In this document: in pieces, positions 56,039 to 63,606 of the stretch | How the letters are laid out: the number at the start of each line of letters is the position of its first letter | How positions within the stretch are numbered: position 1 is the first letter of the stretch | NCBI RefSeq assembly: GCF_000013205.1 | Contig: NC_007775.1 | Location: 1,856,501-1,920,500, forward strand | From: Synechococcus sp. JA-3-3Ab | GTDB lineage: Bacteria; Cyanobacteriota; Cyanobacteriia; Thermostichales; Thermostichaceae | Direction: 5' to 3' | DNA: 64,000 nucleotides | Translations under genes and position numbers: made by a program | The notes under the pieces: model-generated | What the model saw: the letters and a program-made list of their open reading frames with translations, nothing else | The model's database searches: none | What the model was told of the DNA's origin: nothing

Positions 56039-57127
56039 CTAGGGATCCCTTGGGGCAGATTTGGGAATGGAGCGGCGGTACATTTCGCTCAGGTGGGCCA
56101 TCACGTCGATGAGAGTGAGGCGGTAATCCAGCAGGATCTCTTCGCTGCGACCCTCCAGTTTTAGTTGTTTGGCAAAATCCTCCATTAGGTTCATGTGCAG
56201 CTCCAACAGTTGGGCGGCGCCGATGTCGGCAAAAAAGGCAAGGGCCACCAGCTCGTCGATGCGGGCATTGACGGTCTCAGGAGATTGAAAATACTCCAGG
56301 ACAATAGCCTGGTAAAGGTTACGCAGCCGCCGCATGAGGGCCTGCTGCTCGTCGGGGGGCAGGTGGCGGTAGAACAGCTCCGGCTCCCGATGGTAGTACA
56401 CGCCGGCGTAGCCAAGGCGTTCCCGCAGCTTTTCCGCCAGCCGCCGCTGCTGCTGGTGCGTGTAGAGCAGGTAGGGCTGATCCTTGGGGTGAGGGTTTGC
56501 TGCAGGCAGGCTGCAGGTGGGGGAAATCTGGAGAAACAGGGCAATGGCTCGGTTGATCAGCAGCTCCAAGGGAGAAGCAGAAGGAGTGGCCTGGGATCCC
56601 TTTGGCGGCAACAGCTCTGACGGCGAGACGAGGCGAACCAGAGTGGCGTTGTGGTAGAAAAACCGCTCCCGCTTGAGCAGAGCTCTCGCCCCCGGAGGAA
56701 CAGGGGGGGAGGACGCTTCGCCGGAGCGGCTGGCGCCGCCTTCCGGTTTGAGCTCTTCCGACACAATGGCCACCACTGTCGGCAGCAACAGTCCCTGCTT
56801 GCAAAGCTGACAGCCCAACGCCTCCAGCTTGTCCAGCCGCGTCGCTTCCACCAGCAGCACCAGGCAGTCCGGATGGTTTTCCTCCCCTCGCAGAGCCTCC
56901 AGAAAGGCTTCCGGATCCTGGAAGACCTCAGCCACAAAGCGTTCTGGCGACAACAAAGCCTCTGCCGCCAGCGGCTCTCCAGCAGGCGGCTCCCAGTCGA
57001 GCAAAAGGCTGATGTGCAGTGGGTGGGTGTCGGGCTTCAATAAGGATAGAAAACGATAAGAACCGCCTTCGATCTTAAATCTTCTTAAACCTGACCGGAA
57101 TCTGCCTTGGCCTTCAGAGTCAGCCAA
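56039..57127 (-). CDS. kaiA: Circadian clock protein KaiA (long form)
   Basis: Up to 362 residues, against 284 in S. elongatus. The C-terminal KaiC-stimulating domain is well conserved: RLAEKLRERLGYAGVYYHRE, ALAFFADIGAAQLLELHMNL, MEDFAKQLKLEGRSEEILLD, YRLTLIDVMAHLSEMYRRSI. The N-terminal pseudo-receiver part is highly diverged, with a Gly/Ser/Pro-rich insert (EGGASRSGEASSPPVPPG). The frame opens with TTG at 57127 and has no ATG or GTG before the conserved part; a TTG at 57040 is another option, giving 333 residues. It is first in the kaiABC unit; the promoter should lie between 57128 and 57191, shared with the divergent nucleoside hydrolase. Confidence 0.93.
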   Translation of the reverse strand: MADSEGQGRFRSGLRRFKIEGGSYRFLSLLKPDTHPLHISLLLDWEPPAGEPLAAEALLSPERFVAEVFQDPEAFLEALRGEENHPDCLVLLVEATRLDKLEALGCQLCKQGLLLPTVVAIVSEELKPEGGASRSGEASSPPVPPGARALLKRERFFYHNATLVRLVSPSELLPPKGSQATPSASPLELLINRAIALFLQISPTCSLPAANPHPKDQPYLLYTHQQQRRLAEKLRERLGYAGVYYHREPELFYRHLPPDEQQALMRRLRNLYQAIVLEYFQSPETVNARIDELVALAFFADIGAAQLLELHMNLMEDFAKQLKLEGRSEEILLDYRLTLIDVMAHLSEMYRRSIPKSAPRDP

Positions 57128-57191
57128 GGGAGACTCAAAGAGAGCGTGCCATTGCCGCCTACACTAGGGGTGAAAGGCCTCTGGGAGCCCT

Positions 57192-58124
57192 ATGGTGCCC
57201 CTGATCATCGATTGCGACCCCGGCCAAGACGACGCGGTGGCCCTGCTCCTGGCGATGGCTTCGCCGGAGCTAGAGGTGCTGGGCATTACCACGGTGGCCG
57301 GCAATGTCTCTGTGGAAAAAACCAGCCGCAACGCCCGGCAGATCTGCGAGCTGGCCGGCTGCCCGCAGATGGCAGTCTATGCCGGCTGTCCCCGCCCGCT
57401 GTTGCGCCCGCTGCAGACTGCCGAAGAGGTGCACGGCAAAAGCGGGATCGACGGGGCCAACTTGCCGGAGCCCCAGATGCCGCTGGGATCCCTGCACGCC
57501 GTGCAGTACCTGATCGAGACCTTGATGGCGGCGCAGGAGCCGGTTACCCTGGCGCTGCTGGGCCCGATGACCAACTTGGCAGTAGCCCTGGTGCAGCAGC
57601 CCCGCATCGTGGAGCGCATCCGACGTCTGGTGTTCATGGGGGGATCTGCCTTTGAGGGAAACACCACCCCGGCCGCCGAGTTCAACATCTTCACCGATCC
57701 CCATGCTGCTCAGATCGTGCTCAGCGCCGGGATCCCCGAGGTGGTGATGCTGGGCCTGAACGTTACCCAGCAAGTCCTCAGTACGCCGGAGCGGATCGAG
57801 CGGATCCGCGCCCTCGGCACGCGGGTAGGCCAGACGGTGGCCGACATGCTCGCCTTCTACGGCAAGTTCGACATCCGGCGCTACGGCCTGCCGGGGGGGC
57901 CGCTGCACGATCCCTGTGTAGTCGCCTACCTGCTGCAGCCGCAGTTGTTCGAGCTCAAGCCCTGCTACGTGGAGGTGGAGACGGCTAGCCCCCTTAATCT
58001 GGGCCGGACGGTGGTGGATCGCTGGGGGCTGAGTGGCCGCCCCGCCAATGTGCAGGTAGCTTTTGGGGTGGATGCCGAGGAGTTTTACCGCCTGCTCACC
58101 GAGCGCTTAGGCCGCTATCGGTAG
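57192..58124 (+). CDS. Inosine/uridine-preferring nucleoside hydrolase
   Basis: 310 residues. IIDCDPGQDDAVALLLAM carries the DxDxxxDD calcium-binding motif, LLGPMTNLAVALVQQP and FMGGSAFEGNTTPAAEFNIF are family segments, and HDPCVVAYLLQP holds the last Asp and His. The enzyme splits ribonucleosides into base and ribose for salvage. It is transcribed away from kaiA with a 64-bp gap, so regulation by shared upstream sequence is possible. The 3' flank has an IS607-derived remnant starting 15 bases after the stop. Confidence 0.92.
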   Translation: MVPLIIDCDPGQDDAVALLLAMASPELEVLGITTVAGNVSVEKTSRNARQICELAGCPQMAVYAGCPRPLLRPLQTAEEVHGKSGIDGANLPEPQMPLGSLHAVQYLIETLMAAQEPVTLALLGPMTNLAVALVQQPRIVERIRRLVFMGGSAFEGNTTPAAEFNIFTDPHAAQIVLSAGIPEVVMLGLNVTQQVLSTPERIERIRALGTRVGQTVADMLAFYGKFDIRRYGLPGGPLHDPCVVAYLLQPQLFELKPCYVEVETASPLNLGRTVVDRWGLSGRPANVQVAFGVDAEEFYRLLTERLGRYR

Positions 58125-58138
58125 TCGAGGTCGTCAAG

Positions 58139-58444
58139 GAGCATGACTCTAGTCAATAATAAGCTCAACTATACTGAAAATAATGTATAATATGTTCAGT
58201 ACGGATTACTACCAGTTGATCTTTCTGTTTACTTTCGAGTCTGCCAACATGGTAGCCAAAGCAAAGCAGAAAATTGGTAGTAAGACGACACGGAAACTGC
58301 GCTTTGGGTATTCTACTCAAAGCTTTGCGGGATACCGCCATTCTGTTTGGACTCCGTCCCGCTAACGCGAATGGAAACAAGCAGAATGCTATCGCTGCAT
58401 AGTTGAACAGTGATGTTCAGCAGTGTTCAGCGTAAATGTATCAG
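58139..58444 (+). mobile_element. 306-bp internally deleted relative of the IS607 element (MITE-like)
   Basis: The left end (GAGCATGACTCTAGTCAAT and on to TATGTTCAGTA) and right end (AGCAGTGTTCAGCGTAAATG then TATCAG) match the ends of the complete element at 40960-42773. Inside are shards of tnpB: LIFLFTFESANMVAKAK and a region like GYRHSVWTPSR. tnpA is missing. Sequence differences show it is not a recent copy. The right end runs into pgsA and appears to supply its ATG. Confidence 0.8.
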
Positions 58445-59023
58445 GTCGAGGTGAACCCTACCAGCCCAGTCCTAGTTCCCAAGCCGGCGTGGCTCAACCT
58501 GCCCACCGCCATCACCTTGCTGCGCCTTGGAGGGATCCCTTTGATTCTGCTGGGGCTGGGCCTGGGATCCCCGCTGGGGCAAGGGCTGGCTTTCTGGGCG
58601 TTTTTGCTGGCGGCGGCAACTGATTGGCTGGACGGCCACTTGGCCCGCCGCTATGGGCTGGTGACCGATGTGGGCAAGGTTCTGGATCCCCTGGTGGACA
58701 AGCTGCTGGTGCTGGCCCCGCTGCTGAGCCTGCTGGAGCTGGGGCGGATCCCCGCTTGGGGAGTGTTTTTGTTGGTGGGGCGAGAGCTGGCCATCGCCGG
58801 CTGGCGGGCCAACCAAAGCCAAATCCGCGGCGCCAATCTCTGGGGCAAAGCCAAGACGGTCGCCCAAATCCTGGCCATCGCCCTGCTGATCCTGAACTGG
58901 CCTATCGGGATCCCCTGTTTTTGGGTGGCGGTGGCCCTCACTCTGATCTCGGGGTTGACCTATTTGTACACCGACCATGCCACGCCGGACGCCTCTGCCG
59001 GCAAGGAGAGACCCCCTGCCTGA
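58436..59023 (+). CDS. pgsA: CDP-diacylglycerol-glycerol-3-phosphate 3-phosphatidyltransferase
   Basis: 195 residues with several membrane spans. The CDP-alcohol phosphotransferase motif D-x2-D-G-x2-A-R-x8-G-x3-D-x3-D is complete: [12 protein letters not shown] (about 63-74) then [14 protein letters not shown]. It makes phosphatidylglycerol phosphate, the precursor of PG, essential in photosynthetic membranes. The first ATG (58436) lies inside the IS remnant end, encoding MYQ; a GTG at 58451 outside the element is an alternative. ruvC starts inside its 3' end. Confidence 0.92.
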   Translation: MYQVEVNPTSPVLVPKPAWLNLPTAITLLRLGGIPLILLGLGLGSPLGQGLAFWAFLLAAATDWLDGHLARRYGLVTDVGKVLDPLVDKLLVLAPLLSLLELGRIPAWGVFLLVGRELAIAGWRANQSQIRGANLWGKAKTVAQILAIALLILNWPIGIPCFWVAVALTLISGLTYLYTDHATPDASAGKERPPA

Positions 59024-59558
59024 TCGCGTCAGCGGGACGGAGTCCTCTCGCGCTACTCGGACGGAGTCCTCAGACCCCACCCCTGAGCAGCGTATCCTCG
59101 GCCTCGACCCGGGGTTGGGGACGGTGGGTTTTGGCTGCATCCTGGCAGGTGCCGGCGGACTTCGCTCCCTGGACTACGGAGTCATCAGCACCCCTGGGGA
59201 GCAATCAATCCCGGAACGGCTGCAAACCCTCTACGAGGATCTAAAGGAGCTGCTGCGCCAGTTTCAGCCCCATCAGGTGGGGTTGGAAAAGCTCTTCTTC
59301 TACAAAATGGGCAACACCATCCCCATCGCCCAGGCGCGGGGGGTGATCCTACTCGTCCTGGCCCAGTATCATCTGGTGCCGGTGGAGTTCACCCCTGCCC
59401 AGGTGAAGCAAAGCCTGACGGGCTACGGGCGCGCTGACAAACAGGCCGTGCAAGCCGCCGTGGCCCGCGAGCTCAATCTGCCCAGCCTGCCCCGCCCCGA
59501 CGATGCTGCCGATGCCCTGGCCATCGCCATCACCCTTTGGCACCACCGCTTTGCTTAG
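58977..59558 (+). CDS. ruvC: Holliday junction resolvase RuvC with repeat-derived N-terminal extension
   Basis: Up to 193 residues. From residue 38 the match is clear: [20 protein letters not shown] (first Asp), [20 protein letters not shown] (Glu), [19 protein letters not shown] and [13 protein letters not shown] with the final Asp residues. RuvC cleaves Holliday junctions with RuvAB. The frame opens at ATG 58977 inside pgsA. The region coding for [13 protein letters not shown] is a 24-base imperfect tandem repeat, so the first ~37 residues are an acquired extension with no closer ATG, GTG or TTG. Confidence 0.93.
   Translation: MPRRTPLPARRDPLPDRVSGTESSRATRTESSDPTPEQRILGLDPGLGTVGFGCILAGAGGLRSLDYGVISTPGEQSIPERLQTLYEDLKELLRQFQPHQVGLEKLFFYKMGNTIPIAQARGVILLVLAQYHLVPVEFTPAQVKQSLTGYGRADKQAVQAAVARELNLPSLPRPDDAADALAIAITLWHHRFA
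59023..59070. repeat. Two tandem 24-bp repeats at the pgsA/ruvC junction
   Basis: Unit 1 is 59023-59046 and unit 2 is 59047-59070; both end in GGACGGAGTCCT. Unit 2 shares 21 identical bases with 41059-41079 in the tnpB tail, and unit 1 matches the reverse complement of 58349-58370 in the IS remnant with one mismatch. It is thus a dispersed repeat, placed right after the pgsA stop and inside the ruvC frame. Confidence 0.75.
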
Positions 59559-59624
59559 GAATCGGTCGGTGTGGCTCCGTCGAGATCGCTAAACTAGACT
59601 CAGTAGCGCAAAAAGCAAAGCCTT

Positions 59625-60272
59625 ATGCCTTCCTCTTCTGTGGACGTACGTGAGCTACCCCTGTTTCCCCTGCCAGAGGTGGTGTTGTTTCCGGGCCGCC
59701 CCCTGCCGCTGCACATTTTCGAGTACCGCTATCGCATGATGATCAACACCATCCTGGAGACGGATCGCCGTTTCGGGGTGCTGATGTTCGATCCCCAGAC
59801 GGGATCCCCGGTGCGGGTGGGCTGTTGTGCCGAGGTGTTGCAGGTACAGCGGTTGCCGGATGACCGCATGGACATTTTGACCTTGGGGCAGCAGCGCTTC
59901 CGGGTGTTGAACTACGTGCGGGAAAAGCCCTTCCGGGTGGGGCTGGTAGAGTGGATTGAGGATGAGCCGACCACTGCGGATTTGCAGGGCTTGGTGCAGC
60001 AGGTTTCCACCCTACTTCAGGATGTGGTGCGCCTCTCCGGCAAGCTAATGGAGCGGGAGACGGAGCTGCCGGAGCGACTGCCCACTACCCCGATAGAGTT
60101 ATCCTACTGGGTTGCCAGCCACTTTCACGGGGCTCCCCGGGAGCAGCAAGCGCTGCTGGAAATGGTCAGCACCGAAAATCGCCTGCGGCGGGAAGCCGAG
60201 ATCCTCGAGTCCACCCGCAAGCACTTGGCCGCCCGCACTGCCCTCAAGGATTTGTTCTCCGAAATCTCCTAA
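59625..60272 (+). CDS. LON N-terminal (substrate-binding) domain protein
   Basis: 215 residues. RELPLFPLPEVVLFPGRPLP, LHIFEYRYRMMINTILE and FGVLMFD are the LON-N signature; a helical tail (ENRLRREAEILESTRKHLAA) follows. No AAA ATPase or Ser-Lys protease domain is attached, so it is the stand-alone form known in cyanobacteria. It may bind unfolded protein or act as an adaptor; the function is not established. The ATG is at 59625, 66 bases after ruvC on the same strand. Confidence 0.88.
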   Translation: MPSSSVDVRELPLFPLPEVVLFPGRPLPLHIFEYRYRMMINTILETDRRFGVLMFDPQTGSPVRVGCCAEVLQVQRLPDDRMDILTLGQQRFRVLNYVREKPFRVGLVEWIEDEPTTADLQGLVQQVSTLLQDVVRLSGKLMERETELPERLPTTPIELSYWVASHFHGAPREQQALLEMVSTENRLRREAEILESTRKHLAARTALKDLFSEIS

Positions 60273-60401
60273 AATTTCTTGGGATCGCTTGAAAGACGCA
60301 GGCCACGGGGGAGTTGTCAGCCGTTCTGGCGCTCGCGTTGCCACCCGTCTCAACGGCGGCTGCAAAAGCCGGCTGAGGTTCAGTGATTGTCCAGGGATCC
60401 G

Positions 60402-61133
60402 ATGTCCTACCCTCGCCGTTATCTGCGCTTTGCCTCCCGGGTTCTGGGCCGAGAAATGGAGATGCTCCACTTTGGGCATCGCGGCTACCCGCTCATCTGC
60501 CTGCCCACCAGCAATGGGCGTTTTTTCGATCTGGAAGATCGCGGCATTATCGCCAGCCTCGGCCATCACTTGGAGCAGGGCTATTTGCAGGCCTTTTGCG
60601 TGGAAACCCTCGATTGGGAGACCTTGTTCAACCGCGAGCTGGACGTGCCCCAGCGGCGGGATCGCTGGCTGTTGTTGGAGCAACACTGGGTAGAAGAGCT
60701 GATCCCCTACGCCAAAGCAGAAGCGCAAAATGACTTTCTGGTGGTGGCAGGCTTCTCTCTGGGGGCCACCCACGCCGTCAACCTCACCTGCCGGCACCCT
60801 GGCCTGGTGCGCCGTTGTCTGGCGCTGGGGGGGCCCTACGATGTGGCGGCCCTCGGCTCCGTCACCGGCTGGGATCCCCAACAGGCGGAACAGGAGCTGT
60901 ATTTCATCAACCCCTTGGCCTACCTGTCCAACATGAGCCGACAACTCTGGGATCAGCTGGGCGGGCGCAACACCGAGCTAAAACTGCTCACCGCCCACCG
61001 CGACCACTGCCTCAACGACAATCTGCGCCTGGCAGAAGTCCTCCGCCGCAACGACATCCCCCATCACCTGGAGGTATGGGAAGGGGATCACGACTGGCCC
61101 ACCTGGCAAGCGCAAATCCGCGCCTTCGCCTAG
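60402..61133 (+). CDS. Esterase-fold alpha/beta hydrolase
   Basis: About 243 residues. LICLPTSNGRFFDLEDRGII is the oxyanion-side loop, VAGFSLGATHAVNLTCRHPG carries the nucleophile serine, LLTAHRDHCLNDN and WEGDHDWPTW the likely acid and histidine. It is like PHB depolymerase/esterase D-type hydrolases lacking a lid. AGGG with a five-base spacer precedes the ATG at 60402, decisive over a TTG at 60387. The next gene, an ATP-grasp ligase, starts 45 bases after its stop, so the two probably share a transcript. The substrate is unknown. Confidence 0.8.
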   Translation: MSYPRRYLRFASRVLGREMEMLHFGHRGYPLICLPTSNGRFFDLEDRGIIASLGHHLEQGYLQAFCVETLDWETLFNRELDVPQRRDRWLLLEQHWVEELIPYAKAEAQNDFLVVAGFSLGATHAVNLTCRHPGLVRRCLALGGPYDVAALGSVTGWDPQQAEQELYFINPLAYLSNMSRQLWDQLGGRNTELKLLTAHRDHCLNDNLRLAEVLRRNDIPHHLEVWEGDHDWPTWQAQIRAFA

Positions 61134-61178
61134 GATCCCTTGCAGAGGAGTCAGAGAGCTTTTGATGAGAGAGCCTGG

Positions 61179-62237
61179 ATGATCGAAGACTACTGGGTTG
61201 GCAGCCTGCACTTCAGCGAGCCTTTTGGGGACGACACCCTGGCCCGTCTCAACGCCCTTCCCCCCATTCAAGCCCGCAACGGCCAAGCCTACAAGATCCG
61301 GGCGGAACATGTCACCATTCACGAGGTGAACCTGGATTACCGCACCAAGTACCGCCTCATCCTAGACCGCTTCAGCTACCTTTACCCCCAGGCCATCGGC
61401 CTGTTCATGGGCTTTGCCTTCAGGGGGGTGTACATCATCAACAACCCCTTCAGCTTTTACTACTACCTGCGCAACAAAGATGCCGCCTACATGGTGGTCA
61501 AAGAGCTGGGGATCTCCATCCCCAAGACTTACATTCTGCCCCCCAAGGAGGCCCCAGCTTTGAAAGCCGAAGATTTTAAGTATCACAAGTTCTTCGATTG
61601 GCAGGGGATGGCAGAAGATCTCGGCTGGCCAATCGTGATCAAGCCGGCAGAGGGACGGGAGGCCATCGGAGTCGAAATCGCCTACAACATGGAGCAGCTT
61701 CTCTACTTTTACGACCGCTCCGGATCCCAGGTGATGATGCTCCAGGAGAAGGTTAAAAGTCCTTATCCCTGGCAGATTCGCGCTCTCTGTATTGGCCGAA
61801 AGATCATCCCAATTAAATACATCTTTCGCAAGTTCGATGCCAGCGAATATCTGTTCGATCCAGAGTTTCTCACGCCGGAGATGGGCAAAAAAGTTATCGA
61901 CACCTGCCGGATCATCAATCGGGCGTTGGGCTATGAAATGAACTCGGTGGAGCTGTTTATCGACGAACAAGGGGAGCTACAGGCCATTGACTTTAACAAT
62001 CCGGTGCCCGATGGCCGCCTCAAGGCTTTGGGAGAAATTTTTTACAACGATTACCAGCAGGCCCTTTGCGATTTGGTCGTAGATATTGTGCGGGAACAGC
62101 GTCCTTTCGACTTCTTGCCCCCAGACGTCAACCGCTTTGCCCAGATCGCCCGGCGAGCCGACCTCACCCGTGAGCAGAAGTTTCAGATGGCTCTCGAGCT
62201 GGCCAACCGCTACTACGAGCCCAGGGATCCCGAATAA
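61179..62237 (+). CDS. ATP-grasp ligase, unknown substrate
   Basis: About 352 residues with an ATP-grasp fold: LGWPIVIKPAEGREAIGVEI (nucleotide-binding Lys), MMLQEKVKSPYPWQIRALCI and the metal site in MNSVELFIDEQGELQAIDFN. The N-terminal region with AEHVTIHEVNLDYRTKYRLI does not point to a named family. Such enzymes join an acyl phosphate to an amine or thiol. ATG 61179 is chosen; a TTG at 61140 would add 13 residues. The neighbouring esterase and acyltransferase genes suggest a small pathway making or tailoring an amide. Confidence 0.75.
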   Translation: MIEDYWVGSLHFSEPFGDDTLARLNALPPIQARNGQAYKIRAEHVTIHEVNLDYRTKYRLILDRFSYLYPQAIGLFMGFAFRGVYIINNPFSFYYYLRNKDAAYMVVKELGISIPKTYILPPKEAPALKAEDFKYHKFFDWQGMAEDLGWPIVIKPAEGREAIGVEIAYNMEQLLYFYDRSGSQVMMLQEKVKSPYPWQIRALCIGRKIIPIKYIFRKFDASEYLFDPEFLTPEMGKKVIDTCRIINRALGYEMNSVELFIDEQGELQAIDFNNPVPDGRLKALGEIFYNDYQQALCDLVVDIVREQRPFDFLPPDVNRFAQIARRADLTREQKFQMALELANRYYEPRDPE

Positions 62238-62413
62238 AATAACTTAACAAAAGCACGGTCTAGCGCTGGGAAAGCTTTGGGCTGGGCAAAGAGCAGTTGC
62301 CTGGCTTTCGTCTATGGGACCCTTGAGGCGCAGGGATTCCATCCTAGGTTGAGCTTAGAGGGGGGATCCCCTCCCAGCCGCAGCAGGGCAAGTTGGTCTA
62401 TCCGGACAGGCAA

Positions 62414-63601
62414 ATGTCAACCGGTTTGAAATTGCGCTGGTGCCACGATATTCGCGGGATCCCAGCATCTGCCTGGCAAGCGCTGCAGACGGAGCGCACC
62501 TCTCCTTTTTTGGAGTACGAGTGGCTGCACAGCCTAGAAGCCTCCGGCTGTGCCAGCCGCAACACGGGGTGGTTGCCCTGTCACCTGTTGGTGGAGTCGG
62601 ATGGGCAACTCATCGCCGCTGCCCCCTTGTATTTGAAAAGCCATAGCCAGGGCGAATTTGTCTTCGACCAAGAGTGGGCTGCGGTTGCCAACCAACTGGG
62701 AGAACGCTACTACCCCAAGCTGATCGGCATGGCCCCTTTTACGCCGGCCACCGGCTATCGCATTCTCGTCCATCCCGACTACTCGGAAGCAGAGGTGTGG
62801 CCGTCGATGCTGGCTGCTATCGATCGCTTCTGCCAGGACAATGATATTTCGCTGTTCAGCCTGCTCTATGTGGACTTAGACTGGCGGGCCCAACTGGAGG
62901 CCGATGGATTGACTCCCCGAATTACCCACAACTACCAGTGGCACAATCCCGGCTATCGCTCTTACGAAGACTTTTTGAGCCAGTTCAACGCCAACCAGCG
63001 GCGCAACATCAAGCGAGAGCGGGCCGCCATGGAAAAAAGCGGCATAGAACTCAAGATCTACACCGGAGAGGAGATCACGCCGCGCCTTCTCTCTCTCATG
63101 TACGACTTTTACAGCAACACCTGCGCCCAATTTTGGAACTGGAGCAAATATCTCAACCGCCGCTTTTTCGAATCTCTCTATCCCAACTACCGGCAGCGGC
63201 TGGTGCTGGTGGCCGGGGAACGAAATACAGAAATTGTGGGGATGTCTTTTTGCGTCCGCAAAGGGGATCGCCTCTTTGGGCGCTACTGGGGCTGCCGAGA
63301 AGAGGTGAAGTTCTTGCACTTTAATGTGTGCTACTACGAGCCGATTGCCCTAGCCATCCGCGAAGGGATCCGCAACTTTGATCCCGGAGCTGGAGGATCC
63401 CACAAGATTCGGCGGGGATTTCCAGCCACTCCCGTGTATAGCTACCACCGTTTCTACCGCCCCAGGCTAAAGCAGGTGCTAATCCCCTATCTGAATCGCG
63501 TCAACCCTCTCATGTTGGCTGAGCTGGAGAGGGTAAATCAAAACGAGGTTCCCTTTCGAGAAGATATTCTACCCTCTCTGTCTACTCTTACGCGAGGTTA
63601 A
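62414..63601 (+). CDS. Acyl-CoA N-acyltransferase-fold protein (DUF482 / peptidogalycan biosynthesis-like)
   Basis: About 395 residues. PFLEYEWLHSLEASGCASRN, HLLVESDGQLIAAAPLYLKS and FNANQRRNIKRERAAMEKSG match the DUF482/COG3146 group, a double GNAT (FemAB-like) fold. CREEVKFLHFNVCYYEPIAL and DPGAGGSHKIRRGFPATPVY are the typical C-terminal blocks. Its reaction is unknown; amide transfer to a cell-wall or lipid acceptor is often suggested. It follows the ATP-grasp gene after 177 bp. The ATG at 62414 is preferred to a TTG at 62393. Confidence 0.82.
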   Translation: MSTGLKLRWCHDIRGIPASAWQALQTERTSPFLEYEWLHSLEASGCASRNTGWLPCHLLVESDGQLIAAAPLYLKSHSQGEFVFDQEWAAVANQLGERYYPKLIGMAPFTPATGYRILVHPDYSEAEVWPSMLAAIDRFCQDNDISLFSLLYVDLDWRAQLEADGLTPRITHNYQWHNPGYRSYEDFLSQFNANQRRNIKRERAAMEKSGIELKIYTGEEITPRLLSLMYDFYSNTCAQFWNWSKYLNRRFFESLYPNYRQRLVLVAGERNTEIVGMSFCVRKGDRLFGRYWGCREEVKFLHFNVCYYEPIALAIREGIRNFDPGAGGSHKIRRGFPATPVYSYHRFYRPRLKQVLIPYLNRVNPLMLAELERVNQNEVPFREDILPSLSTLTRG

Positions 63602-63606
63602 ATGAA

